Shown: piece by piece, positions 1 through 8,111 of the stretch | Numbering within the stretch: position 1 is the stretch's first letter | Layout: the number at the start of each line of letters is the position of its first letter | NCBI RefSeq assembly: GCF_000429705.1 | Contig: NZ_KE386941.1 | Location: forward strand, 1,972,781 to 2,036,780 | DNA: 64,000 bases | Direction of reading: 5' to 3' | Origin: Alteribacter aurantiacus DSM 18675 | GTDB taxonomy: Bacteria; Bacillota; Bacilli; Bacillales; Salisediminibacteriaceae | Made by a program: the position numbers and the translations under genes | The notes under the pieces: model-generated | The model's database searches: none | The model's input: the letters and a program-made list of their open reading frames with translations, nothing else | Told to the model about the DNA's origin: nothing

Positions 1-54
1 TGCAGCCCTAGTATTTGCAATGGTCAGTCCTTCAAGTGAAGGGGCGCCGGTCAT
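1..54 (-). CDS. hemD: Uroporphyrinogen-III synthase, N-terminal 18 codons only
   Basis: Partial gene cut by the window edge. The ATG overlaps the hemC stop codon (TAATG), which is the usual translational coupling in the hemAXCDBL operon. The 18 visible residues (MTGAPSLEGLTIANTRAA) fit the start of HemD, where a short strand ends in a conserved Thr-Arg. HemD closes hydroxymethylbilane to uroporphyrinogen III, the step directly after HemC. The identification rests mainly on position in the operon, since too little of the protein is visible for an independent call. Confidence 0.75.
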   Translation of the reverse strand, partial: MTGAPSLEGLTIANTRAA

Positions 55-986
55 TACAGGTCAAGCTCCTGCTTCACTTTATCGAGGACTTCTTTTGCTC
101 CTTCATTGAGCAAAAATTCGGCGACGCTGTTTCCAACTGCCACTGGATCTTCGCCGGTTTCCGTCCGCTTAAACACTTGCTTTCCGTCCGGAGAAGCAAT
201 GAGCGCTGTTAGCGTTACACGACCGTCATCCATAAGCTTAGCATGACCGGCAATAGGTACTTGGCATCCCCCTTCAACCGTGTGAAGAAACGCTCGTTCT
301 GCAGCGGTCGTTTTCGCTGTTACATCGTCATTGATTTTTTTCAGCATATCAATGACTTCTTGGTCATCGGCGCGACACTCGATGCCCAGGGCCCCTTGTC
401 CTACAGCTGGAAGACATACTTCAGGGTCTAAAAATTCCGTTACAATCTCATCGGTCCAGCCTACACGCTCAAGACCGGCAGCAGCTAAAATGATCGCGTC
501 AAAATTCTCTTCTTTGAGCTTTCGTAAACGCGTATCAATGTTTCCGCGAATCCACTGGATTTCAACATCCGGGCGTTCTGCGAGAACCTGTGCTGCGCGA
601 CGAAGACTACTTGTTCCTACAATCGATCCTGCAGGAAGTTCCTTTAGGGTTTTACCACTTTCAGAGATAAATGCATCACGAGGGTCCACTCGCTTTGGCA
701 CGGAAGCGATCGTCAAGCCGTCCGTTTCTCCAGAAGGGAGGTCTTTGAGACTGTGCACGCTCATGTCGATTTCTTTATCGAACATGGCTTTTTGAATCTC
801 TTTCACGAACAAACCTTTGCCTCCCACTTTTGAGAGCGTCACATCAAGAATACGGTCTCCTTTTGTAACGATTTCTTTGATTTCAAATTCGTATGGGACG
901 CCTTGTTTTTTCAGTTCTTCAATTACCCATTTTGTTTGTGTGATGGCCAAGTTGCTTCGTCTTGAGCCGATAATGATTTTGCGCAT
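54..986 (-). CDS. hemC: Porphobilinogen deaminase (hydroxymethylbilane synthase)
   Basis: Cytosolic enzyme that condenses four porphobilinogen molecules into hydroxymethylbilane for heme and siroheme synthesis. The 310-residue length is normal for the family. The N-terminus has the signature IIIGSRRSNLAITQT, the middle has the VGTSSLRR substrate-binding motif, and the C-terminal domain carries the GGCQVPIAGHA segment whose Cys anchors the dipyrromethane cofactor. The start has a good Shine-Dalgarno (GGAGGT, 5 nt before ATG). It lies third in the operon after hemA and hemX, with a 71-nt gap to hemX, and its stop overlaps the hemD start. Confidence 0.97.
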   Translation of the reverse strand: MRKIIIGSRRSNLAITQTKWVIEELKKQGVPYEFEIKEIVTKGDRILDVTLSKVGGKGLFVKEIQKAMFDKEIDMSVHSLKDLPSGETDGLTIASVPKRVDPRDAFISESGKTLKELPAGSIVGTSSLRRAAQVLAERPDVEIQWIRGNIDTRLRKLKEENFDAIILAAAGLERVGWTDEIVTEFLDPEVCLPAVGQGALGIECRADDQEVIDMLKKINDDVTAKTTAAERAFLHTVEGGCQVPIAGHAKLMDDGRVTLTALIASPDGKQVFKRTETGEDPVAVGNSVAEFLLNEGAKEVLDKVKQELDL

Positions 987-1057
987 AAGCTACCTCCATG
1001 ATGGAAAACGTTTTTAGGTCTTCTTTCAGTCTTTTTCACATTATCACGTTCTTAAAG

Positions 1058-1879
1058 TCAATACCATAAATGGAAATCTGAATAAGAACTTGATAAGAAA
1101 TAATTCACCAATAGTACTAAAAATGCCACGATGTTCAACATGGCGAGCCCGTAACCGCGCTTCTTTTTCACAACATATTGAAAAAGATATACGCCGTATA
1201 CGGCAATCACAATAAAGCTAGAAACCACCTTTAAGTCGGCCCAGGGAACCGTATCGAACTCAATCCACGCCCAAATGATTCCAAGGATCAGTCCAAACAC
1301 CATCAAAGGAAAACCTACAAGTGCGAAAACATAAGAAAAGCGCTCGAGCTTCGCCAAGTCTCCAATGCGAAACATCCTCTTCCCCCACTGTTTTTCCTTG
1401 AGCATATGGTGTTGAAGCGTGTACATAATCGAAAACGCGAAAGATAATGTAAAGGAACCATAAGATAGGAGAATGACACTCACATGAATCACGAGAAGCT
1501 CCATAATCAAAAGATTTGTAAGCTGATCAGAAGCGTCTCCCGGCGGAACAAAAATACTGATGGTCATGATGATAAAACCGACTACATTCACAAAGAAAAT
1601 GAGAAAGTCCATCTTAAACAGTCGGTTTAAAATCAAAGAAAATGTTACCAGTATCCATGCGTATAGAAATAGCCCTTCAAAGATCGTCATCAAGGGCAGG
1701 CGGTTATATTCGAGCATCCTGAGAATAAAAAAGAACAGCTGAAGGGACCAGACAATAGAAAGCAACCAGAAGGCAATGCGATTCACCTTCTGGTTGTTTT
1801 GTATGAAATCAATAAAATAGCCGAGAACACTCAAAAGATAAAAAACAATAATCAGCATGTAAACGGAATTCAAAATCAT
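1058..1879 (-). CDS. hemX: HemX, membrane protein of the heme operon
   Basis: Integral membrane protein of 273 residues with about eight hydrophobic segments. It belongs to the cytochrome c assembly (CcsA/CcmC/ResC-like) family and, in Bacillus subtilis, lowers the cellular amount of glutamyl-tRNA reductase (HemA). It sits 19 nt after hemA and before hemC, the standard hemAXC order. A Shine-Dalgarno (GAGAGGA) precedes the ATG. The aromatic-rich WAW motif near residue 205 is in a predicted membrane segment, as in CcsA-type proteins. The function is by family and position; no catalytic site is expected. Confidence 0.93.
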   Translation of the reverse strand: MILNSVYMLIIVFYLLSVLGYFIDFIQNNQKVNRIAFWLLSIVWSLQLFFFILRMLEYNRLPLMTIFEGLFLYAWILVTFSLILNRLFKMDFLIFFVNVVGFIIMTISIFVPPGDASDQLTNLLIMELLVIHVSVILLSYGSFTLSFAFSIMYTLQHHMLKEKQWGKRMFRIGDLAKLERFSYVFALVGFPLMVFGLILGIIWAWIEFDTVPWADLKVVSSFIVIAVYGVYLFQYVVKKKRGYGLAMLNIVAFLVLLVNYFLSSSYSDFHLWY

Positions 1880-1898
1880 AGCTTGTCCTCTCTGGTCA

Positions 1899-3299
1899 TT
1901 AGGAACGCGCTAAAGCCTTTACCGCAGGCTCTCTCTTTTGTTCGTTTAATAGCTCAGCCTTACGCTTTTGAAGATTCCATTCCCGTTCAGCTTTATTAAT
2001 ATATATATTCGACTTTGGCATTGTGTTTTCTTCTAGCTCGTCTTCAAGTCCGAAAAGCTTTGTTACGAGTGCGAGAGATTCCTCTGCACTTTCTTCTTCT
2101 GGAAGCTCCTTAACGACGGTGATTGGATCGCGAAGCATTTGATTGATAATGCTCTTCATATGCTTTCGGATGACTTTTTTCTCACGCTCAGTCAAATCCG
2201 TAAGCTTTCGTTCCAAGCTCTCCATCGTACCTGCTTGTACAGCAAGAGCTTTTGTACGAAGGGCACTAATAATCGGCACAACACCAAGTTGGTCAAGCCA
2301 GTGACTAAAGGCAATAAGTCCTTCTTCTATCATCAACTCAATCTTTTCTGCCTCTTTTTGACGCACTTCCAAGTTGGCGGCGACGATGCCTTGAAGATCG
2401 TCAATATCATATAAATAGACGTTTTCAATCTCGCCTACTCTAGGATCAATATCGCGTGGAACAGCAATGTCTACGAGAAACAACGGGCGTCCGTTACGCT
2501 TTTTCGTCATGGTAGCCATCGTTTCTTTTGACAACACATATTCAGTAGAACCGGTAGAGCTGATCAAAATGTCCGCAGTCGTTAACGCATCGTCCATTTC
2601 AGCCATGGAACGAGACACCCCTTGGAACTTGGTTGCCAGTTCTGTCGCTTTTTCTTGGGTACGGTTCATCACGGTAATATCGCTTACCCCGCTTGTGTGA
2701 AGGTGCTTGGCCGTAAGCTCACTCATCTTCCCAGCACCAAGGACAAGAACTTCTTTGTTCTCAAACCCGCCGAAAATCTTCTTCCCTAGCTCCACAGCGG
2801 CATAACTCACGCTCACGGCGTTTTCACCGATGCTTGTTTCAGAGTGTGCTCGCTTCGCAAGTGTAATCGATTCTTTGAAAAGGTGGTTGAAAATCGTTCC
2901 TGTCGTTCCCTCGTTTTGGGCAACGGTGAAACTATTACGGATCTGTCCTAGAATTTGCGTTTCCCCAACGATCATGGAATCAAGTCCACACGTCACGCGA
3001 TACAAATGCTCTACAGCACTTTCGTCTTCACGAATCTGTAAAAACGGCGTAAATTCTTCTTTTGGCATATCAAACCAATCAGACAAGAATGCTTTCGTAT
3101 AATAGCGTCCTGTGTGAAGCTGGTCCACAACCGCATAAATCTCCGTACGATTACATGTGGAAACAATCACACACTCAAGCATACTTTTCGATGACCTAAG
3201 TTTGGCAAGTGCTCCTTCTAGGTCATTCTGAAAGGTAAATTTCTCTCGTATTTCAACTGGAGTTGTTTTATAATTCAAACTGACAACAAGGATATGCAT
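1899..3299 (-). CDS. hemA: Glutamyl-tRNA reductase
   Basis: Reduces glutamyl-tRNA(Glu) to glutamate-1-semialdehyde with NADPH, the first committed step of tetrapyrrole synthesis. I chose the ATG at 3299, giving MHILVVSLNYKTTP, because a strong Shine-Dalgarno (GGGGGTGA) precedes it and this matches the family start; an upstream in-frame start would add 12 unlike residues. The catalytic Cys is in STCNRTEIY at about residue 49. An NADPH-binding Rossmann motif (VLVLGAGKM) follows in the middle, and a helical dimerisation domain with a basic tail ends the 466-residue protein. It is the first gene of the heme operon. Confidence 0.97.
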   Translation of the reverse strand: MHILVVSLNYKTTPVEIREKFTFQNDLEGALAKLRSSKSMLECVIVSTCNRTEIYAVVDQLHTGRYYTKAFLSDWFDMPKEEFTPFLQIREDESAVEHLYRVTCGLDSMIVGETQILGQIRNSFTVAQNEGTTGTIFNHLFKESITLAKRAHSETSIGENAVSVSYAAVELGKKIFGGFENKEVLVLGAGKMSELTAKHLHTSGVSDITVMNRTQEKATELATKFQGVSRSMAEMDDALTTADILISSTGSTEYVLSKETMATMTKKRNGRPLFLVDIAVPRDIDPRVGEIENVYLYDIDDLQGIVAANLEVRQKEAEKIELMIEEGLIAFSHWLDQLGVVPIISALRTKALAVQAGTMESLERKLTDLTEREKKVIRKHMKSIINQMLRDPITVVKELPEEESAEESLALVTKLFGLEDELEENTMPKSNIYINKAEREWNLQKRKAELLNEQKREPAVKALARS

Positions 3300-3424
3300 C
3301 GTTTCACCCCCGAAGTAACTAGCTGTTCCTTGCAATTACGTTACACGTTCATATCTAAACAAACCTTATCTATTGTATCACGTATTTACATACAAGTGAA
3401 AGGCTTCTCTTACATACTGATTAT

Positions 3425-3452
3425 ATTATACCATTGTCGATAACTGTTACAA
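3425..3452 (-). promoter_or_regulatory. Candidate sigma-A promoter of the hem operon
   Basis: On the minus strand TTGTAA, a 16-bp spacer and a perfect TATAAT lie about 126 bp upstream of the hemA ATG. The AT-rich segment contains a second overlapping TATAAT. No other match as good is present in the divergent 297-bp gap between hemA and the gene at 3597. Transcription start not shown. Confidence 0.55.
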
Positions 3453-3596
3453 AATAAAGGTTTGAACAGACTGTGAAGTTTTTATGTAAATAGGGAAAGA
3501 ACTTGGATCTACTGGCAAGGATTCTCTCCTCATTCTATTTTACCCTTAATTGCTATTTCTAATCTTGTCTGTTTTGATGTCGAAAGGTGTGTCCAA

Positions 3597-4085
3597 ATGA
3601 AAAAAAGAAAGAATCTCGTACCAGGACTCGTTTTAATTTTGGCAGGAGTGTATTTTCTCGCACAGCAAATGAACTGGGAGATCCCATTGTCCAATACGCT
3701 TTTCTCTTGGCCTTCCGTTCTCCTTATCATTGGGCTGTTGTTCTCTGGTCAAGGCGTGAGCAATAAAGATGACGGCCAGCTCTTTTCCGGATTGATCCTA
3801 ACAGGACTTGGCATTCATTTTCATGGTGTTCATACATATGGCTTATGGTCTCATCATTGGACTTATTTCACGTTTATTATTGGGGTGGCTTTTTTAGGAA
3901 AGTATTTCTTTACCCGTCGCGACGGGTGGCTGCCTGGGGTCTTTCTTGTGGGGATCAGCATTTTGAATGAGTTTTATCAGGGCACCGTTGTACTCATTCG
4001 AGAGTCTCTTGGTGTGTTTGCTTCCTATTGGCCTGTGTTGTTGATTGGAATTGGCCTTTATTTGATGTTTTTTAGGAAGAAGTAG
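3597..4085 (+). CDS. Small multi-pass membrane protein, LiaF-type transmembrane (DUF5668-like) family
   Basis: Predicted integral membrane protein of 162 residues with about five hydrophobic segments. The N-terminus (KKRKNLVPGLVLILAGVYFL) followed by FSWPSVLLIIGLL and the late WPVLLIGIGLYLMF are typical of the LiaI/LiaF-type transmembrane repeat found in cell-envelope stress proteins. It is divergent from hemA, at the place where B. subtilis carries ysxD; whether it is the ysxD orthologue cannot be decided here. No soluble domain follows the membrane part, so it is not a full LiaF. Function unknown. It faces the convergent BadF-type kinase gene across a bidirectional terminator. Confidence 0.75.
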   Translation: MKKRKNLVPGLVLILAGVYFLAQQMNWEIPLSNTLFSWPSVLLIIGLLFSGQGVSNKDDGQLFSGLILTGLGIHFHGVHTYGLWSHHWTYFTFIIGVAFLGKYFFTRRDGWLPGVFLVGISILNEFYQGTVVLIRESLGVFASYWPVLLIGIGLYLMFFRKK

Positions 4086-4131
4086 CTTTAGAGATGTTTT
4101 CGTTTCGATTAGGTAGGCGGTCCGGAGTGCC

Positions 4132-4255
4132 AAACCGTTAATAGTGGCGCAAAGCCGTAAATCATAGGTGGAAAGCCGGGAATCCCCCTCATCAACCGGT
4201 AAAACCCAGACGCTAAGCCGTGAATACGACTACCAAACCCGTAAATAGCCACTGC
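4132..4255. repeat. Degenerate tandem repeat, about 6 units of 19-21 bp
   Basis: Six contiguous units begin with AAACCG, AAAGCCG or close variants, at 4132, 4151, 4172, 4193, 4214 and 4235. The best consensus is AAAGCCGTAAATA followed by 7-8 variable bases. There are no separate spacers, so this is not a CRISPR array. It lies between two convergent genes, just before their shared terminator. Confidence 0.6.
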
Positions 4256-4287
4256 TTACGCCCGCCCCTCCATCCCAAACCAACGAA

Positions 4288-4330
4288 AGAGAAGGACTCA
4301 CTAGGTACTCTCCCTATTGAATCCTTCTCT
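4288..4330. terminator. Bidirectional terminator
   Basis: The arms AGAGAAGGA and TCCTTCTCT (with further TC/GA pairing) enclose a loop of about 20 nt. A T-run follows on the plus strand and a shorter T-rich stretch on the minus strand. It can serve both the membrane protein gene ending at 4085 and the kinase gene ending at 4339. Confidence 0.75.
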
Positions 4331-4338
4331 TTTTTACA

Positions 4339-5259
4339 TTACTCTCCACCAACGAGATTCCAAGCTGCATAAACAGCTCCTTCTACCGGTTCACATGTTG
4401 GCGTAATCGGTTTTAAAGGCTCACGTTTTATCAAGTGGGCTACACGGTTAAAGAGCGCTTTTTGTTTTAGAAATAAGCTTCCCGTGCACACAAGAATGAC
4501 TTCTTCTTTTTCATTAAAAAGGCGGCTTCTTACGTTTAGGATCGATTGGCTAATGGCTTGGGCAGCTTCATTAAGCAATCCACCGGCCAAGACGTCCCCT
4601 GCGTCATTCAACCGAAATACAACTGGAGAGAGCGACGCTACCATTTGTTTAAAGTCGCTCCCTTGATTGAGAGCGGAAACAATGTCTCTCGGTTCACTCA
4701 CGTTTAACGCCGCGAGCACCTCCTTAGAAAAAGGTGATAACCCTTCTCCCCTATCCGATTCCTTCATCACAGTTTTAATGGCAGCGTGCCCAATTCCATA
4801 GCCCGATCCAGAATGGTCGAACAAATACCCCCATCCATCGGCACGTACCACCACGCCACGTTGATTGACCCCATATACAATCGATCCAGTCCCAGCAATC
4901 GAAACAACGCCTTCTTTTCCTTTCGTGCCTGAATACAAGGCACTGATAGCGTCATTGGTCACGCTCACGATGGTGCTCTCGGGGAAGTACCGTTTGATAT
5001 GGTTCTCAATAGAAACGCGCTCTTCACCTGATAAAGCGGAATACCCCGACATTCCGTAACAAACGGACCTTGTCTTAAGGCAAAACTCTCTATCAATAGG
5101 GCCGATCAGCTCGTCCAACCTCTTCAAGATTGTCGCCACCCCTACACCTGTCGGGTTAGTCGGACCGCTTGAAAAAGTCGCCACAGTTTCACCGTCTCGG
5201 CTTTTTACAAGTACCTTCGTTTTCGTCCCGCCTCCATCAATGCCTATTGCGTACTGCAT
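4339..5259 (-). CDS. BadF/BadG/BcrA/BcrD-type ATPase, N-acetylglucosamine-kinase-like
   Basis: ASKHA-fold sugar-kinase-like protein of 306 residues. The first phosphate-binding loop is IGIDGGGTKTKV at the N-terminus, the second is VSIAGTGSIVYG near residue 125, and GGWG/GSGYGIG-like elements follow, as in N-acetylglucosamine kinases of the BadF family. The ATG at 5259 has a strong Shine-Dalgarno (AAGGTGAC), so I do not use the longer in-frame start. The gene overlaps the end of glcF by 23 bp, implying translational coupling with the glycolate oxidase genes. The substrate is unknown; the context suggests phosphorylation of a metabolite connected with that pathway, but amino-sugar recycling is equally possible. 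Confidence 0.82.
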   Translation of the reverse strand: MQYAIGIDGGGTKTKVLVKSRDGETVATFSSGPTNPTGVGVATILKRLDELIGPIDREFCLKTRSVCYGMSGYSALSGEERVSIENHIKRYFPESTIVSVTNDAISALYSGTKGKEGVVSIAGTGSIVYGVNQRGVVVRADGWGYLFDHSGSGYGIGHAAIKTVMKESDRGEGLSPFSKEVLAALNVSEPRDIVSALNQGSDFKQMVASLSPVVFRLNDAGDVLAGGLLNEAAQAISQSILNVRSRLFNEKEEVILVCTGSLFLKQKALFNRVAHLIKREPLKPITPTCEPVEGAVYAAWNLVGGE

Positions 5260-6583
5260 GCGCGTCACCTTCTTCACTGTCCCGTTTTCGAATGGCATCT
5301 GCCAGAAGATCAACGATATGCACCGCTCTAACCGAATCTGTGAGCCTTTCTCGTTCGATCCCTGCCTTCATTTGCAACAGGCACCCTGGGTTTGATGTCA
5401 CAATAACCGAGGCATTCGTTTCCGCTACATCGACCATCTTTTGGTCTAAAATACGCATCGCCATTTTTGGTTGGACAAGGTTATAAATCCCCGCAGATCC
5501 GCAGCACTTGTCTTTATCAACCATCGCCACATACTCGATCCCGTTGACCTTACGAAGAAGCTTCTCCACATTCCCTTTTTCTTTCATTACGTTTTCAAGG
5601 TGACAAGAAGGTTGATACGTAACCACCTCATCTGAGAGCTCAAGAGGACCCAGGTCTAGACTTGCAAGAAGAGTACTAATGTCCGTTACTTTATCTGAAA
5701 ATGCCTTCGCACGTTTTTCCCAGTCTGCTTCTTTTCGTAATAGAAATGGATAATCTTTTAATCCGGCACCACACCCACCGGCGTTTGAAATGACCGCATC
5801 CACATCTAGGTTTTCAAAGGCTTCAATGTTTCGTTTAGCCAGCTGAATCGCTTTTTCTGTTTCTCCTCCATGAGCATGAAGGGCACCGCAGCATTCCTGT
5901 TTTTTTGGTGTGACGATTTCACACCCTGCCGTCTTTAATAGTAGTCTTGTTGATTGATTGGTTTCATAAAACATCGTCCCCATCAAACACCCATTAAAGA
6001 AGGCGACCCGTTTGGTTTGTTTTCCGAACCCTTTCTCCACTTCTTCCCATTCGTTCAGTCGCTTGGGAGGGACCGTTTTTGGAACGACTCTCTCCATTGT
6101 CTCCACTTCACCTGGGAAAAGAGTGAGGAGCTTGGAAGCACGGACAAGTTTTTGTGCTAGGGTCTTTTCGTATAGCCAACGTAATTGGTGAACACGATGC
6201 ATCCTTTTGCTAGACATGAAAAGATAATTAAAGGTCGCTTTTCTAAGCATTTTTACAGGTAAAGAATAGGATTTGTGCTCGTTAATGACCGTTCTTGCTT
6301 GTTCAAGAAGGTGACCATACTGGACACCTGACGGACAAACCGGTTCACAAGCTCGACACCCTAAGCATTCGTTTAGCTGCTGTTCCACCTTTTCATCCGG
6401 TTCAATACGCCCTTCAACCACGCCTTTCATCAGAGCAATTCTCCCTCGAGGAGACGAGGCTTCATTTTGACCGGAGTTTATGTACGTGGGACATGAAGGC
6501 AAACAAAAGCCACAGCGGGTGCAGTTCATCAATTCATCATAATCCATCTGTTCTTTAAATGATTTCTGTAAGTCTGTGGTCAT
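5237..6583 (-). CDS. glcF: Glycolate oxidase iron-sulfur subunit (YsfD-like)
   Basis: Iron-sulfur subunit of glycolate/hydroxy-acid dehydrogenase that carries electrons from the GlcD flavoprotein to the respiratory chain. Two ferredoxin-type 4Fe-4S motifs stand at the N-terminus (CTRCGFCLPSCP and CLGCRACEPVCP). Two cysteine-rich CCG domains follow, ending in CCGALHAHGG and CCGSAGIYN. The length of 448 residues is normal. The ATG overlaps the glcD stop by 4 nt (ATGA), and the 3' end overlaps the next gene by 23 nt. It corresponds to ysfD of B. subtilis. Lactate or another 2-hydroxy acid as substrate cannot be excluded. Confidence 0.9.
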   Translation of the reverse strand: MTTDLQKSFKEQMDYDELMNCTRCGFCLPSCPTYINSGQNEASSPRGRIALMKGVVEGRIEPDEKVEQQLNECLGCRACEPVCPSGVQYGHLLEQARTVINEHKSYSLPVKMLRKATFNYLFMSSKRMHRVHQLRWLYEKTLAQKLVRASKLLTLFPGEVETMERVVPKTVPPKRLNEWEEVEKGFGKQTKRVAFFNGCLMGTMFYETNQSTRLLLKTAGCEIVTPKKQECCGALHAHGGETEKAIQLAKRNIEAFENLDVDAVISNAGGCGAGLKDYPFLLRKEADWEKRAKAFSDKVTDISTLLASLDLGPLELSDEVVTYQPSCHLENVMKEKGNVEKLLRKVNGIEYVAMVDKDKCCGSAGIYNLVQPKMAMRILDQKMVDVAETNASVIVTSNPGCLLQMKAGIERERLTDSVRAVHIVDLLADAIRKRDSEEGDAHAVRNRH

Positions 6584-8004
6584 TTCGCTCCCTCCCTTGC
6601 CAAGACAATCCGCTTCTTTGACTCTTTGGCGAACACTTTACCAGGATTGAGCAAATCCTGTGGGTCGAGAGCTTTTTTAATCGCTCTCATCGCTTCTACT
6701 CCTGCGTCCCCAAGCTTCCAAGCCAGATAAGGGGCTTTCATCTCCCCCACACCGTGTTCTCCCGTAATCGTCCCTCCAAGCTCAACAGCTTTGGCAAAAA
6801 TATCAGCGAACGCTTTTTCGACTCTCTCCATTTCTTCCAGGTCACGCTCATCCGTCATACACGTAGGGTGAAGATTCCCATCCCCCGCATGACCGAATGT
6901 ACAGATCTCAACATTGTAACGCTTCGATGTGTCGTTGATAAAACTGACCAGTTCCGCAAGCTTTGAACGAGGGACCGTCGCATCTTCCAAAATGGTCGTT
7001 GGTCGCCTTCTCGCAAGGGCAGTCAGGGCAGACCTGCGAGCTTCCGTAAGAGCAAACGCCTCTTCCTCACTTTTGGCAAGCGTAACCGAAATGGCCCCTT
7101 TTTCCTCACACAGCCGTTTCATTGTATAAATATCTTTCGCAACAACGGCTTCGTCCCCGTCTTGTTCAATTAAAAGAACCGCTTTGGCCTTGGTAGGTAA
7201 TCCGATTTTAGCAAAAGACTCAACAGCCTCTAACGTTGGCTGATCGATAAATTCAAGAGTTGCCGGAATGACTTTGTTCGCGATAATCTCTGACACGGTT
7301 TTTGCCGCTGTCTCCAAATCTGAAAACAACGCGAGCATTGTTTTTTTATCCTCAGGACGAGGCACAAGCTTTAGCGTTGCTTCCGTTATAATGCCGAGTG
7401 TCCCTTCCGAACCGACGAGGAGCTTCGTCATATCATAGCCGGCTACATCTTTGGCGAGCTTTCCTCCCGTGCGGATCACTTCACCATTGGCCAAGACCAC
7501 TTCCAATCCCATCACATAATCCTTTGTCACACCATACTTCAAACCCCGAAGGCCGCCTGAATTTTCGTTGATGTTACCGCCAATCGTGGAGATCTTCATT
7601 GAACTCGGGTCAGGTGGATAAAACAAATCAGCCCCTTCTGCACGTTTGACCACATCAAGCGTCAATACACCAGGTTGGACGGTCATCGTCAAATTCTCTT
7701 CGTCAATCTCCAATATGCTATTCATGTGGGTAAACAACAGAACGATGCCACCTGAAGTAGGTGTCGTACCTGCGCACAAATTCGTCCCTGAGCCCCTTGG
7801 TACTATCGGAACGTGATACTTACTACAAATACGCACAATCTCTTGCACTTCAGTTGTGGATGTAGGTCGAATAACACCGTCTGGTTCCGCTTGAAAGCCA
7901 GGTGTTGCGTCATAGGAATAGACGTAACATTGCTCTTTTGAGCTTGTAAACCGGTCTTTTCCTACAACCTCAATTAATTCTTGTTCCATTTCTTTTGGCA
8001 GCAT
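6580..8004 (-). CDS. glcD: Glycolate oxidase FAD-linked subunit (YsfC-like)
   Basis: FAD-dependent oxidase of the vanillyl-alcohol oxidase fold. The FAD-binding region contains PIVPRGSGTNLCAGT and the downstream GLKYGVTKDYVMGLEVV segment; the C-terminal domain ends with the conserved GTITGEHGVGEMKAPYL and NPGKVF motifs. I start it at 8004 (MLPKEMEQ, preceded by AAGGGAG), giving 474 residues; the frame stays open for 23 codons further upstream without a better ribosome site. It is followed directly by glcF and preceded by a CdaR-type regulator across a hairpin. It likely oxidises glycolate to glyoxylate; D-lactate is a possible alternative. Confidence 0.9.
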   Translation of the reverse strand: MLPKEMEQELIEVVGKDRFTSSKEQCYVYSYDATPGFQAEPDGVIRPTSTTEVQEIVRICSKYHVPIVPRGSGTNLCAGTTPTSGGIVLLFTHMNSILEIDEENLTMTVQPGVLTLDVVKRAEGADLFYPPDPSSMKISTIGGNINENSGGLRGLKYGVTKDYVMGLEVVLANGEVIRTGGKLAKDVAGYDMTKLLVGSEGTLGIITEATLKLVPRPEDKKTMLALFSDLETAAKTVSEIIANKVIPATLEFIDQPTLEAVESFAKIGLPTKAKAVLLIEQDGDEAVVAKDIYTMKRLCEEKGAISVTLAKSEEEAFALTEARRSALTALARRRPTTILEDATVPRSKLAELVSFINDTSKRYNVEICTFGHAGDGNLHPTCMTDERDLEEMERVEKAFADIFAKAVELGGTITGEHGVGEMKAPYLAWKLGDAGVEAMRAIKKALDPQDLLNPGKVFAKESKKRIVLAREGAK

Positions 8005-8040
8005 CCTAACCGCTCCCTTGTCTATTTTTCTCCAGTATAA

Positions 8041-8088
8041 AAAAGAAAACGTCGGTTTACTATGGCGTTTCATCCAAAAAACCGACGT
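8041..8088 (-). terminator. Hairpin with T-run between regulator and glcD
   Basis: Perfect 10-bp stem ACGTCGGTTT/AAACCGACGT with a 20-nt loop, followed on the minus strand by TTTCTTTTTT. It sits between the ysfB-like gene and glcD. It can end the regulator transcript or act as an attenuator for glcDF. Confidence 0.7.
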
Positions 8089-8111
8089 CTTATGTATTAT
8101 TTTTTAGTTGT

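Noticed and set aside
3425..3452. PerR box at hemA
   Set aside because: The region is AT-rich with overlapping TATAAT, but no convincing 15-bp PerR palindrome is visible.
4132..4255. CRISPR array
   Set aside because: Units are contiguous, degenerate and without unique spacers; no cas genes. The same holds for the arrays at 21390 and 32406.
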